Translations under genes and position numbers: made by a program
Shown: positions 15,411 to 23,868 of the stretch, piece by piece
Layout: every line of letters starts with the position of its first letter
Numbering within the stretch: position 1 is the stretch's first letter
The notes under the pieces: generated by a model
Seen by the model: the letters and a program-made list of their open reading frames with translations, nothing else
Database searches by the model: none
What the model was told of the DNA's origin: nothing
DNA from: Rhodobiaceae bacterium
GTDB lineage: Bacteria > Pseudomonadota > Alphaproteobacteria > Puniceispirillales > Puniceispirillaceae
Direction of reading: 5' to 3'
Length of the DNA stretch: 44,833 nt
NCBI GenBank assembly: GCA_018624035.1
Contig: JAAZUU010000004.1
Coordinates: 1 to 44,833 of the forward strand

Positions 15411-17216
15411 ATGTGGTTCGGCGCACTGCAATCAGGCTGGGCCCATAGCGGGGTGACGTACTATCTCCGAAGAAGGGAGCGGTTAGGGGGTTTGGCTGAT
15501 CACGCCGAAATCAGCGACACGACACGTCGCGCAAAGGTAATCCAGCTGTTGGCCGGTATGGCGGTCGGGCTCGGCTTTGGGCTGGTCATGTCACTTGTCT
15601 CGAACGGGTTTGTAGCCGGGGTGATCTGGCTGACATCACTTCGTGAGTCAGAAATGGCTGCCTGGTTCGGTCTTGACCCTGCCGTTGCAGGTTTCCTACC
15701 GCTGATCTGCCTGTTGGTGGCAGCATTCCTGATCCTCCAGGTTCGCAGATTGTTTGGAATCACCCGGTGGCATGGGCCAGCTGACAGTATTTTTGCCGCG
15801 CATCGCACCGACAATGAACTTGACGTGAAGGCTGGGTTCGGGTCAACGCTGGCAGCCTTGATCTCGGCAGGTGGTGGCGCATCGGTGGGACAGTATGGCC
15901 CGCTGGTGCATTTCGGGGCCACCATGGGGAGTGCGTTCCGCACAATGACAGGCGGCTTGCTGACAACCGATGTATTCATTGGCTGCGGTGTTGCCGGTGC
16001 AATTGCTGCTGGTTTTAACGCGCCGATCGCTGGGGTGGTGTTCGCACATGAGGCTATTCTGCGACATTTCTCGATGCGTGCCATCGCTCCGATTGCGGTT
16101 GCCAGCATCAGCTCCTCTTGGTTCTCACAGCAGATTTTTGGATCTGCCCCGCTGCTGGATTTTGCGGGCATGGCTCTTGATCTGGCAGTTGTGCTGCCGG
16201 CTGCCCTAGTGCTAGGACCAGTGTTCGGGCTGGTTGCCGTGCTGTTCATGGTTTGCATACGTGGCACCCTCCGATTTGCCGCGGGAAGTGGCTGGTCCCC
16301 AACGCGTCTTGTCTTTCTGGCTGCGGGCATTACTGGGTTGGTTGGCATATTTGTTCCTGAGGTGCTTGGCCTTGGCAGTGGCCCTCTTCGCATTATGCTT
16401 GAAGGGGGATACGCCGAGGCGTATCTGCCTGTGCTGTTTGCTGGAAAGCTGCTGCTGACCGCGCTTTGCATCGGGTTCGGCCTTTTTGGTGGCGTGTTTT
16501 CGCCGGCTCTGTTTGTGGGTGCTGCTGCTGGGGCGATTTGTGGCAGAATTGCGACAAATTTGATCGGTGTCGCGGTCGCGCCGGCACTTGCCATATGCGG
16601 CATGGCGGCTGTGGCAAGCGCAGTGATCGGGGCGCCGGTCGCCGGCGTCATTATCATCCTTGAAATGACTATGAATTATGAGCTTGCATTGGCCGCCATG
16701 CTGAGCGTCGTGACATGCAGCATGATCAGCCATCTGCTGTTCGGCCATTCGTTTTTTGATCGCCAACTTCTTGATCGGGGGGTCGATGTCTCGCAGGGAC
16801 GTGGCCATATCGAAATGATGGAAACGCCAGTTCTTGGTATCGTCAGTGACGTTTTTGTCCGCATGGATACTTCTGCAACGCCTGAGGGCGCGGTGAAAGA
16901 GCTTGTCGCGGCGAATCAGTCGGAAGGCTATCTGGTCACTGACGGAAACAGGCTTGTTGGTAAGGTTGCCCTTACGCGGCTTGTTTCTCTGAAAAAGGAC
17001 GCCTCGCTGAAATCTTGTGCGGATTCTGATCCGCTTTCGATCAAGCATGATGCATCGCTGCAACAGGCCATGGAGGTGGCGAGCGGCTTTGTCGGCGAAA
17101 GCATTCCAGTGGTTGACCGCGAGACGGGGCACTTATACGGGGTTGTGACTGAAGCCGATCTGTTTCAACTCTATCTTTCGCTGCAGACGCGCATCACTGA
17201 TCTTGAACGTGCCTAG
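15411..17216 (+). CDS. CLC-family anion transporter with C-terminal CBS pair
   Basis: The 601-residue inner-membrane protein has the CLC core (residues about 45-440) and two CBS domains (about 465-595). CLC landmarks are GGGASVGQYGPLVHFGA, GFNAPIAGVVFAHE, GLFGGVFSPALFVGA and GAPVAGVIIILEM. In CLC exchangers the second motif is GREGP, whose Glu is the anion gate; here Tyr162 takes that place. The proton-pathway Glu (second Glu of the usual EE pair) is Ala215, after Glu214. This suggests an uncoupled channel or altered transport, though the family has variants. The start is uncertain, as no clear ribosome site precedes ATG 15411. No sigma-54 promoter was seen. It has no known link to flagella and may be a passenger. 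Confidence 0.9.
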   Translation: MWFGALQSGWAHSGVTYYLRRRERLGGLADHAEISDTTRRAKVIQLLAGMAVGLGFGLVMSLVSNGFVAGVIWLTSLRESEMAAWFGLDPAVAGFLPLICLLVAAFLILQVRRLFGITRWHGPADSIFAAHRTDNELDVKAGFGSTLAALISAGGGASVGQYGPLVHFGATMGSAFRTMTGGLLTTDVFIGCGVAGAIAAGFNAPIAGVVFAHEAILRHFSMRAIAPIAVASISSSWFSQQIFGSAPLLDFAGMALDLAVVLPAALVLGPVFGLVAVLFMVCIRGTLRFAAGSGWSPTRLVFLAAGITGLVGIFVPEVLGLGSGPLRIMLEGGYAEAYLPVLFAGKLLLTALCIGFGLFGGVFSPALFVGAAAGAICGRIATNLIGVAVAPALAICGMAAVASAVIGAPVAGVIIILEMTMNYELALAAMLSVVTCSMISHLLFGHSFFDRQLLDRGVDVSQGRGHIEMMETPVLGIVSDVFVRMDTSATPEGAVKELVAANQSEGYLVTDGNRLVGKVALTRLVSLKKDASLKSCADSDPLSIKHDASLQQAMEVASGFVGESIPVVDRETGHLYGVVTEADLFQLYLSLQTRITDLERA

Positions 17217-17224
17217 CACCTCCC

Positions 17225-18025
17225 TCAGAGAACCGCATTGATATTGGCATCCAGATTTGATGTATATTCGTCAAACAAATCATGACGCTGCATAAAACCA
17301 TCGAATGCGGCACGGTCTTCCTTGGTTAGCGTTGAGATTAGCTGACCCATTACATGAAGCTGCCACCCTCTAACTGGTGAAAGTTTATCTAACAAGCCCG
17401 CGATATTGTTTTTGTGATTTCCAATCAGCATAGCCATCCCATGAAAGCCAAAAGGTAGATCACCAAAGTCGAAATCCCATTCCATGGAATAATTCTGCGC
17501 CATCATCCCTTTTGCGAATTCGACGTTATGCTCGCTCTCAAGATGCTCGCCTAGGGTACGACAAATTAGTTCATCTTCCGGTTGATTTTGCCAGTTAGGC
17601 ACCTTGGTAAGCAGGCTGTGAACAACTTTCATAAGGCGCTTTGACCTAAGGCTGAAGCCGCCGTTACCGATGCGGCGTGTCTTATGATGTGGCCACACAG
17701 CACCTATGTAATCCACTCCGAGAAACTCTGGCCGAAATGCCTTTGGGTTGATCACATGCCCATCCCACTGGATTACCTGAATAAAATCTGTTTCAACATG
17801 TTTCCAGGCTTCAGTAAGGAGGAGCTCGTTGTAGGCCTCAATGCTGGTGATTTTTGGGATCTGGATGAACTTCGTCGCGTCCCAGCCTTCCTCGATGTCG
17901 CTGAATACAATGCGGTTGGTCAGCGGGAATAGATGCTGCGATACGTTAAGTGCATGTTGCGCCATCTGGTGTTGCAAGGAGTCGATAATCAGATAAGAAA
18001 TGCGATCGGCATAGTCGGTCTGCAT
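17225..18025 (-). CDS. DUF5672-type glycosyltransferase-like protein
   Basis: The product has 266 residues from the ATG at 18025. It resembles the DUF5672 family, which is related to glycosyltransferases: ALLTEAWKHVETDFIQVIQ-like region with IQWDGHVIN, then DYIGAVWPHH, RIGNGGFSLRSKRLMKVV, a QPEDELICRTLG acidic site and FGFHGMAML. The exact sugar or acceptor is not known. The ORF track starts at GTG 18079, but a near-consensus sigma-54 promoter lies at 18083-18099 with a start site near 18073, so the internal ATG with AGGA upstream is better. It lies downstream of rmlB on the same strand and is convergent with the CLC gene, 8 bases apart. Confidence 0.8.
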   Translation of the reverse strand: MQTDYADRISYLIIDSLQHQMAQHALNVSQHLFPLTNRIVFSDIEEGWDATKFIQIPKITSIEAYNELLLTEAWKHVETDFIQVIQWDGHVINPKAFRPEFLGVDYIGAVWPHHKTRRIGNGGFSLRSKRLMKVVHSLLTKVPNWQNQPEDELICRTLGEHLESEHNVEFAKGMMAQNYSMEWDFDFGDLPFGFHGMAMLIGNHKNNIAGLLDKLSPVRGWQLHVMGQLISTLTKEDRAAFDGFMQRHDLFDEYTSNLDANINAVL

Positions 18026-18082
18026 GACATTGGTCCTAATACGATGGCTGCCCGGGTTTGCGCCAACCGGAGCCGTCACTAC

Positions 18083-18099
18083 TGCAAGAATGGTGCCAG
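18083..18099 (-). promoter_or_regulatory. Sigma-54 promoter of the DUF5672 gene
   Basis: On the minus strand CTGGCACCATTCTTGCA has GG-N10-GC spacing with TGGCAC and TTGCA. It lies between the rmlB stop and the DUF5672 start, giving that gene its own flagellar-type promoter in addition to any readthrough from rml. Confidence 0.8.
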
Positions 18100-18105
18100 A
18101 CTATG

Positions 18106-19104
18106 TCAGTCGTTGTTTGCCAGATGGAAATCGACAGTCTCTTCAAGCGCCCTGTTGAAGTTGACTTTTGCTACGTTGGGGAAGTGTGATTTAAGGCGAT
18201 TGGTGTCTATAGCGTATCGCCTGTCATGTCCTTTCCGATCACTGACAAACTCGAAGATATCCTCGAACGCCTTTGCTTGATCAGGGCGGCGTTGGTTAAA
18301 AATCTTATGAATGCGCGCCACCAGGTCAAGGTTGGTCAATTCCATGTCGCCGCCGATCAGATAGCTCTGGCCGGGGCTTCCAGCCGCCATAATGGCCTCC
18401 AGATAGGCAACATGCGTATCAACAAATAGCCAGTCGCGGATGTTCTTACCGGTGCCGTAGATCGGAATCTTGTGCTCTTTGGCAAGCGAATTGACGATGG
18501 TCGGAATCAATTTCTCGGCATTCTGCCCAGGGCCGAAATTGTTGGAACAGTTTGTCACCATGGCAGGAAAGCCAAAGGTCCGGTGCGAGGATTTTATGAT
18601 GAAATCCGAGGCAGCCTTGCTGGCTGAATAGGGTGAGCTCGGATGATAGCTGGAAGTTTCGGAAAAGGGTGGGTCCTCTGGCCCCAGATCCCCAAAGACC
18701 TCGTCAGTTGACACATGAAGGAAGCGGAAGTCATCCCTGCCGCCCTGTTCGATATGATTGCGGCAACCCTCCACCATGCTCAGGGTTCCCATGACGTTGG
18801 ACTCATAAAATGCGCGTGGGCCGGAAATAGAGCGATCGACATGGCTCTCCGCGGCAAGGTGATAGACCTGGTGAATGTTGTTGTCCCGAAGGATGGCAGA
18901 CACGAGATCCTGATTGTTGATATCATCGATATAAGTCTTGATGCGAGCCCGCCTGTCGGCAGGAACAAGCGTATCGAAATGGGTCACGCCAAGCGACAGA
19001 TTGTCGATATTGTGGATGAATACATCCGGGTTGCGTGACAGATGCTTCAGAAGCCTAACGCCGATGAAGCCAAGGCCGCCTGTTACAAGAATATGCCGCA
19101 TCAT
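18106..19104 (-). CDS. rmlB: dTDP-glucose 4,6-dehydratase RmlB
   Basis: The 332-residue short-chain dehydrogenase/reductase-fold enzyme converts dTDP-glucose to dTDP-4-keto-6-deoxyglucose. The Rossmann motif is TGGLGFIGVRLLKHL at the N-terminus. The substrate motif LAAESHVDRSI, the catalytic VSTDEVFGD and the YSASK active-site pair (Tyr-x3-Lys) are all present. Length is typical. Its ATG directly follows the rmlD stop with no spacer, so translation is probably coupled. Gene order is rmlA-C-D-B, all on the minus strand. Confidence 0.96.
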   Translation of the reverse strand: MMRHILVTGGLGFIGVRLLKHLSRNPDVFIHNIDNLSLGVTHFDTLVPADRRARIKTYIDDINNQDLVSAILRDNNIHQVYHLAAESHVDRSISGPRAFYESNVMGTLSMVEGCRNHIEQGGRDDFRFLHVSTDEVFGDLGPEDPPFSETSSYHPSSPYSASKAASDFIIKSSHRTFGFPAMVTNCSNNFGPGQNAEKLIPTIVNSLAKEHKIPIYGTGKNIRDWLFVDTHVAYLEAIMAAGSPGQSYLIGGDMELTNLDLVARIHKIFNQRRPDQAKAFEDIFEFVSDRKGHDRRYAIDTNRLKSHFPNVAKVNFNRALEETVDFHLANND

Positions 19105-19974
19105 TTACCTGCCATAGAGCCTGTCATGCCAGTCTTCCCATTTGCCGACAGATTTACCAAGACAGGATTGTAGGAGGTTGTTGGCCATCACCGAATTGGG
19201 AGGGCGTTTTGCTGCCTGCGGAAATTCACAAGAAGGAATGGCTTCGATCAGCGCAAGCTTGGTTGTGTTGTCGGTTTGTATCAGCTTATCGCGAATGTGG
19301 TTGGCGAACCCGAACCAGCTGGTTGCACCGTCTGGAACCGCGTGGATCAGTCGTGGAAGGTCGGTATTCCCCTGTCGATAAATATCGACAAGCCGAAGCG
19401 TTATTTCGGCCAGAAAGCCAGTAGTTGTCGGGACCCCCTTCTGATCATCGACGATGCGTAGTTGGGTACGCTCGCACATAAGCCGTTTCATCGTCAGGAA
19501 AAAATTATGCCCATCATTCGAATGCACCCAGGAAGTGCGAAGGCAAAACCCCTTTGCGTTGGATTTCAGAAACTGTGCTTCGCCTGCGGCCTTACTGCGA
19601 CCATAGACGGATAGTGGGGCGATTGGCGCATCTTCCAAATGGGGGTCTGTGGCGGTTCCGTCGAACACATAATCTGTCGAAAACTGCACCATCAACGCAT
19701 CATGCAAAGCCGCCCATCTCGCCATCTCGCCGACCGCATCGGCATTAACGCGCGTTGCCGTTGCCCCATCTTCCTCAGCGGCATCTACCGCGGTGTAGGC
19801 GGCACAATTGATAATTACTGACGGCTGTTCACGGTTCAGGCAGGCTGAAAGGCTGGCCGGACTGGAGAGGTCACACGCAGCTCGGTTCACAAAACTAACA
19901 TTGTCGCGCGACGTAATTTCCCGCTGGAATGCCATACCAAGCTGGCCGTTTGCACCGGTGACAAGCCAGGTCAT
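19105..19974 (-). CDS. rmlD: dTDP-4-dehydrorhamnose reductase RmlD
   Basis: The 289-residue enzyme performs the last step to dTDP-L-rhamnose. It has the N-terminal nucleotide site VTGANGQLGMAF, NCAAYTAVDAAEED, the STDYVFDG motif and the catalytic YGRSK. The C-terminal substrate region ends in WEDWHDRLYGR. Its ATG overlaps the rmlC stop by 4 bases. All key residues appear intact, so rhamnose synthesis should be functional even though a rhamnan-type gene nearby is broken. Confidence 0.96.
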   Translation of the reverse strand: MTWLVTGANGQLGMAFQREITSRDNVSFVNRAACDLSSPASLSACLNREQPSVIINCAAYTAVDAAEEDGATATRVNADAVGEMARWAALHDALMVQFSTDYVFDGTATDPHLEDAPIAPLSVYGRSKAAGEAQFLKSNAKGFCLRTSWVHSNDGHNFFLTMKRLMCERTQLRIVDDQKGVPTTTGFLAEITLRLVDIYRQGNTDLPRLIHAVPDGATSWFGFANHIRDKLIQTDNTTKLALIEAIPSCEFPQAAKRPPNSVMANNLLQSCLGKSVGKWEDWHDRLYGR

Positions 19975-20513
19975 GGATATGTCTCACAATCGCCGAACCT
20001 GGGTGCACTGGCATCACGGTCATTCAATGTTGGAGCCTCGATTGGCCACTCAATGCCAATCTCGGGACAGTTCCATCGCAGGAGCCTCTCGGCTGCCGGG
20101 TTGTAGATGTCTGAAGTCAAATAGGTGATCTCGGCAGTCTCGCTCAATACAAGAAAGCCATGTGCAAACCCCTCTGGCACCAGCAAACGTTGCCTGTTGT
20201 CAGCGGACAGGGTAAAGCCTTGCCATTGGCCGAAATTTGGTGATGAGCGCCGCAAATCTACAATTACATCATGTATTTCGCCAGCTGTTGCCCAGACCAG
20301 TTTCGCCTGAATATTCTCGATTTGGTAATGAAGACCGCGAAGGATGTGTTTTGTACTGCGGGAGTGATTGGTCTGCGCCACATTAAATTCATACCCAGTG
20401 GCATCTAAAATCCGTTTACAGTTGAACCCTTCATAGAAATTGCCGCGTTCGTCACCATGGATCACAGGATCAATGGTGAATGCATCCCGCAAAGTTGTTT
20501 CAGTGATGTTCAT
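19971..20513 (-). CDS. rmlC: dTDP-4-dehydrorhamnose 3,5-epimerase RmlC
   Basis: The 180-residue cupin enzyme epimerises dTDP-4-keto-6-deoxyglucose at C3 and C5. Conserved blocks are IDPVIHGDERGNFYEGF, the HSRSTKHILRGLHYQ loop, containing the catalytic His (His62-type) region, and VPEGFAHGFLVLSETAEI. Length is normal. Its start lies inside the end of rmlA (14-base overlap) and its stop overlaps rmlD. Confidence 0.95.
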   Translation of the reverse strand: MNITETTLRDAFTIDPVIHGDERGNFYEGFNCKRILDATGYEFNVAQTNHSRSTKHILRGLHYQIENIQAKLVWATAGEIHDVIVDLRRSSPNFGQWQGFTLSADNRQRLLVPEGFAHGFLVLSETAEITYLTSDIYNPAAERLLRWNCPEIGIEWPIEAPTLNDRDASAPRFGDCETYP

Positions 20514-21372
20514 CGCATAAATATTTCAAATATCTTGAGTAGCTGCCATAACCCATACTGTTGGCTGCTTTTCTAACGTCAGCCTCGGTGACCCAGCCTT
20601 TTCCTAAGGCGATTTCTTCAAGACACGCAATTTTCGCGCCACTTCTTTCTTCAACGGCATAGACATATTGCGCGGCTTGCATCATTGATTTATGCGTTCC
20701 AGTATCGAGCCAGGTCAGTCCGCGCGGCAGGATCTCAAGGTTAAGTGACCCGTCATTTATATAGGCCTGAATGACTTCGGTGATCTCCAGCTCTCCGCGG
20801 GTAGATGGCTTGACACTCTTGGCGATTTCTACAACACGCCCATCAAAGAAATAGAGACCAACAATAGCAATGTCTGATTTTGGGTGCTCTGGTTTTTCTT
20901 CGAGTGACAGCACTTTGCCGTTATCGCCCACCTCGACAACACCATAGCGTGACGCATCCGCTACCCGGATGCCGAACACATGGGCGCCGGTGTCATGCCT
21001 GGCGGCGTTCATCAACAAACTGGAGAAGCCGCCGCCATGAAAGAGATTGTCACCAAGAACCAGCGCCACGCGGCCGCTATCAATGAAAGATTCGCCAATC
21101 AGGAAAGCCTCGGCAAGGCCACGCGGCGCTTCCTGGACGGCATAGCTGATGGCGCATCCGAAATGGCTGCCGTTACCAAGCAAATGCTCATATGAGGGCA
21201 CGTCATGCGGAGTCGAAATGACCAGAATGTCACGAATGCCGGCTAGCATCAGCGTCGAGATCGGATAATAGATCATTGGCTTGTCATAGATGGGGATTAG
21301 CTGCTTGCTTACACCCATGGTCACTGGATAGAGACGACTTCCAGAGCCACCAGCCAGGATAATGCCCTTCAT
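20500..21372 (-). CDS. rmlA: Glucose-1-phosphate thymidylyltransferase RmlA
   Basis: The 290-residue nucleotidyltransferase makes dTDP-glucose from glucose-1-phosphate and dTTP. The signature GGSGSRLYPVTMGVSKQLIP is at the N-terminus, followed by YDKPMIYYPISTLMLAGI, LVLGDNLFHGG and EEKPEHPKSD. AGGAAAG precedes the ATG. It is the first gene of the compact rmlACDB block. The 240 bases upstream are A/T-rich and lack a sigma-54 site, so transcription may come from the GT4 gene promoter or from a local sigma-70-like promoter. Confidence 0.96.
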   Translation of the reverse strand: MKGIILAGGSGSRLYPVTMGVSKQLIPIYDKPMIYYPISTLMLAGIRDILVISTPHDVPSYEHLLGNGSHFGCAISYAVQEAPRGLAEAFLIGESFIDSGRVALVLGDNLFHGGGFSSLLMNAARHDTGAHVFGIRVADASRYGVVEVGDNGKVLSLEEKPEHPKSDIAIVGLYFFDGRVVEIAKSVKPSTRGELEITEVIQAYINDGSLNLEILPRGLTWLDTGTHKSMMQAAQYVYAVEERSGAKIACLEEIALGKGWVTEADVRKAANSMGYGSYSRYLKYLCDEHH

Positions 21373-21598
21373 TGCACTTCTTTCCTAAAAACCAAGGTAA
21401 GGTTATGGAAGTTAAAATCCATCCCAAAACACCACAGTCTTTTTGAAAATCCCCCAACGATATTCAAATTGGGAAAATGATTAGTCTGATTACCCCAAGG
21501 CTAACACGTCATAAATACTAATGCTTGATCTGTTCTCTGTTCTGCATCCAGTTTTCTGGGTACCAACTTTGACAAGTTTCTTGATAAAGATACACAAA

Positions 21599-21627
21599 AT
21601 TATACAGATAGATTAAATATTTATCGA
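21599..21627 (-). promoter_or_regulatory. Possible sigma-70 type promoter of rmlACDB
   Basis: On the minus strand a perfect TATAAT (21599-21604) has TCGATA 17 bases upstream, a 4/6 match to TTGACA. The leader would be about 220 bases. It overlaps the end of the GT4 gene. The region is A/T-rich, so a chance match is possible. Confidence 0.3.
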
Positions 21628-22722
21628 AACTTTGAACAGTTCCATTCGTGCTTGAATGGCAGTAATAAAGGCTTCAGCGGCGTTTCGCCATGAATAGTTT
21701 GAACGTATTGTTGATGCGGCTTCCATGGCCAATCTTTGAAAATGATTTCTGTTAGTGCGCATGTTAACGAGACAGGCGCTGATGTCGTCGGCCTCAGCTT
21801 TAGCCCATTCACCCTCACATCCGTCTGTACCCATCGGCACCATTTTATGATCAATGATGCCAACATAGTTTTGAACCGGCTCCAAGAACTCAGAGTGTCC
21901 ACTATAGCAAGTTGTGGCGACAGGCAAGCCAGACGCCATTGCCTCGATAAGGGGGAGCCCCCATCCCTCTGCACGGCTGGGAAACAGCAGCACGTCACAT
22001 GCATTATACAAGTGCGTCATGTCTTGGTCGGACATGACACCATTCAAGAATACGGCATTTTTGATGCCGGCCTCCGTAGCCATTTGTGAGAGCCGACTTA
22101 TATCCTTGTCATAAGAGTTGTTTGGAAGAGATTTCATCCAGAGATTGTCTGATTTAAGGATCAACTGGGCTGAATTGTCAGTGCCAAAGGCCTGCGCATA
22201 GCCTTCTAGCAACTCCGGAAACCCCTTGCGCTGTTCAAATTTACTGACGACGAGTACCCGGTACATGTCGTCATTTGCATTTTGATAGTTTTTACGTAGG
22301 TAGGGATGAAACCTGTCAGAATTAACACCTTCTGGAACTACATCAATTCGCTCAGCAGGCATGCCGTTGCTTATCAAGACGCCTTTGCCCCAAGCTGATG
22401 GAACGAGAATGAACTGTGCCTCGTTAAGCCATGCCAGATAATCAGATTGCAGAATAGTCGACTCAAAGATTGCCCAGTGGACATTTACCCCTGGTAGAGT
22501 TGGCCAATGGTTGTCTTGTATTGAATTGATGTCGAAAAAATGAACATTGACATCGTTGCCTCCAGCGCCAGCGATAAAGGCGTGGTAGTCGAAATCTTTG
22601 AAATAATCATACTCATTAATTGAGTCACCTATGAGGTTGAGGGATTTAAGCGCATCACAGAACTCTCCAAAATGACGACCGCTGCCAAGTGGATTGCGTT
22701 GTCCAAATAAATTAATTTGCAT
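21613..22722 (-). CDS. GT4-family glycosyltransferase
   Basis: The 369-residue GT-B enzyme is probably cytoplasmic. The C-terminal half has the GT4 (PF00534) features: RVLVVSKFEQRKGFPELLEG, YNACDVLLFPSRAEGWGLPL, then IEAMASGLPVATT, in which the E-x7-E-type donor site is visible. The N-terminal half includes FILVPSAWGKGVLISNGMP and a VVPEGVNSDRF linker. Donor and acceptor cannot be read from sequence. Its context next to rmlACDB makes a rhamnosyl- or hexosyltransferase role possible. A sigma-54 promoter precedes it and rmlA follows after 240 bases. Confidence 0.9.
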   Translation of the reverse strand: MQINLFGQRNPLGSGRHFGEFCDALKSLNLIGDSINEYDYFKDFDYHAFIAGAGGNDVNVHFFDINSIQDNHWPTLPGVNVHWAIFESTILQSDYLAWLNEAQFILVPSAWGKGVLISNGMPAERIDVVPEGVNSDRFHPYLRKNYQNANDDMYRVLVVSKFEQRKGFPELLEGYAQAFGTDNSAQLILKSDNLWMKSLPNNSYDKDISRLSQMATEAGIKNAVFLNGVMSDQDMTHLYNACDVLLFPSRAEGWGLPLIEAMASGLPVATTCYSGHSEFLEPVQNYVGIIDHKMVPMGTDGCEGEWAKAEADDISACLVNMRTNRNHFQRLAMEAASTIRSNYSWRNAAEAFITAIQARMELFKVSINI

Positions 22723-22754
22723 CGCTTTCTAATCCTGCATTAGGAGATTAAACC

Positions 22755-22770
22755 TGCAAATCCCATGCCG
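22755..22770 (-). promoter_or_regulatory. Sigma-54 promoter of the GT4 gene
   Basis: On the minus strand CGGCATGGGATTTGCA has GG-N10-GC spacing and intact GGCA and TTGCA, the same variant as at fliD. The start site would be near 22745, about 22 bases before the GT4 ATG. Confidence 0.75.
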
Positions 22771-23127
22771 TGTTCAAAATTTATGCCTGGTTTATCGTGT
22801 GGCTGATTTCATCTGCAACCAGCGCTGCAAAGTTGCCGTCAATTAAGATTTCACTGAACAAAAACGCTTAGGTACTGACGTGCTGTTCAGGACTAGACGG
22901 AACCTCTCCTATGGAAGTTAGCATCAGCGTCAATTTGAAATATTTGGCAGTTGGCTTGTCGTCGTGAAATTTTCTTCTTTCTGACAACCTTTGTCATTTG
23001 ATGGAGGCGGCTTTCAGAACCGCCGCCTAAGGCGACGCCCTTCAAAACGGGCTTTATCAAGACTGTGGACGCTTTCAAAAAAGTTGTTAAGGCTTGTCGC
23101 TCCTGTTTATATCAACTCCATTCCAAC
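22771..23127. other. Gene-free stretch with a GC-rich dyad
   Basis: No supportable gene is present between the GT4 promoter and the licD-like gene. Short ORFs here have no recognisable motif and run into the licD-like gene in other frames. A 7-bp dyad, AGGCGGC-N10-GCCGCCT (23005-23028), sits in an otherwise A/T-rich region with no T-run. The GC-rich patch (about 23003-23065) looks different in base use from its surroundings and may be a remnant of other DNA. Confidence 0.5.
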
Positions 23128-23868
23128 TTACGCTTGTCCAAGTTTCAGTTTTGACAACTGGATGTTTACTTGTGACTTTATTTCGTTGAGTTGTGAATAC
23201 TCAGAATATAACGCTCCCATTTTTAGCTCGATTGCATGGAGGGTGCCTCTGCATTGGTTCAGTATTTTCAGTGCTTCCGTTTGTTCATCAGCAGACCCTA
23301 CTGAAAAGGTTGGCTTATTGTTAACAATGCTTGTGGTATACTCGGTGCCTTTGGACATCGGACGAATCCACCCCTCACCGTATAGGAACTCGCAGAGAGC
23401 CTTTTTGTTTGCGGGCATGTACAACTCAACATCCCAAAACATTTCCGGTTTTAGAGGAAAAACGAGTTCTACAGGAACGTGGAGTTCGTTGGCAGGAAGC
23501 GTCCACATTGCTGTAAAGTTCCACTTATCAACAATCACCTGACCATCAAGGCTTGTCTCGTAAAAATAGAAATCAACGATAGTCGTCGTCAAGCCAACTT
23601 TTCTCTTCGCTTGAAGGAAGTGATCAGTATGGTTGACCGCATCAGAGAAATCTATTTCAAACGGAGTGTTTTCCAGTAAACTAATAACTTCTGAGCGTTT
23701 TGATTTTGCAATCCAAAAGTCTACATCATCGTCTCCATCGATGGCAGAACCATTCCTTGTAAGTCCAAGGAGTGTTCCATAAAAAGGGATTGGTCGAACA
23801 GTTTTGAGTACTTTGGAAATGAGGATTATGTTCTCCTCATGTAGCCAAGCTTGAACTGCCTCTTTCAT
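23128..23868 (-). CDS. LicD-family phosphotransferase-like protein
   Basis: The 246-residue protein shows the LicD/nucleotidyltransferase-fold signature near the N-terminus: PFYGTLLGLTRNGSAIDGDD followed by DVDFWI, equivalent to the GTLLGxxR...WDDDIDI site in LicD. LicD proteins transfer phosphocholine or related phospho-groups to glycans, and some bind ribitol-phosphate. The C-terminus (LYGEGWIRP, then a helical KILNQCRGTLHAIELKMGAL segment) is likely a short coiled coil. Its ATG overlaps the methyltransferase stop by one base and GGAGAAAG precedes it, so it is coupled. It is A/T-rich compared with the flagellar genes. Confidence 0.75.
   Translation of the reverse strand: MKEAVQAWLHEENIILISKVLKTVRPIPFYGTLLGLTRNGSAIDGDDDVDFWIAKSKRSEVISLLENTPFEIDFSDAVNHTDHFLQAKRKVGLTTTIVDFYFYETSLDGQVIVDKWNFTAMWTLPANELHVPVELVFPLKPEMFWDVELYMPANKKALCEFLYGEGWIRPMSKGTEYTTSIVNNKPTFSVGSADEQTEALKILNQCRGTLHAIELKMGALYSEYSQLNEIKSQVNIQLSKLKLGQA

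Noticed and set aside
15500-16657. 385-residue minus-strand ORF
   Set aside because: It is a long shadow of the CLC gene, whose membrane motifs on the plus strand are unambiguous.
21373-21612. JUMPstart/ops-type element before rmlA
   Set aside because: No GGCGGTAG-type ops core was seen in the region; only a possible TATAAT was found.
22991-23542. 183-residue plus-strand ORF
   Set aside because: Most of it is antisense to the licD-like gene, which has family motifs and a coupled start; the ORF has none.
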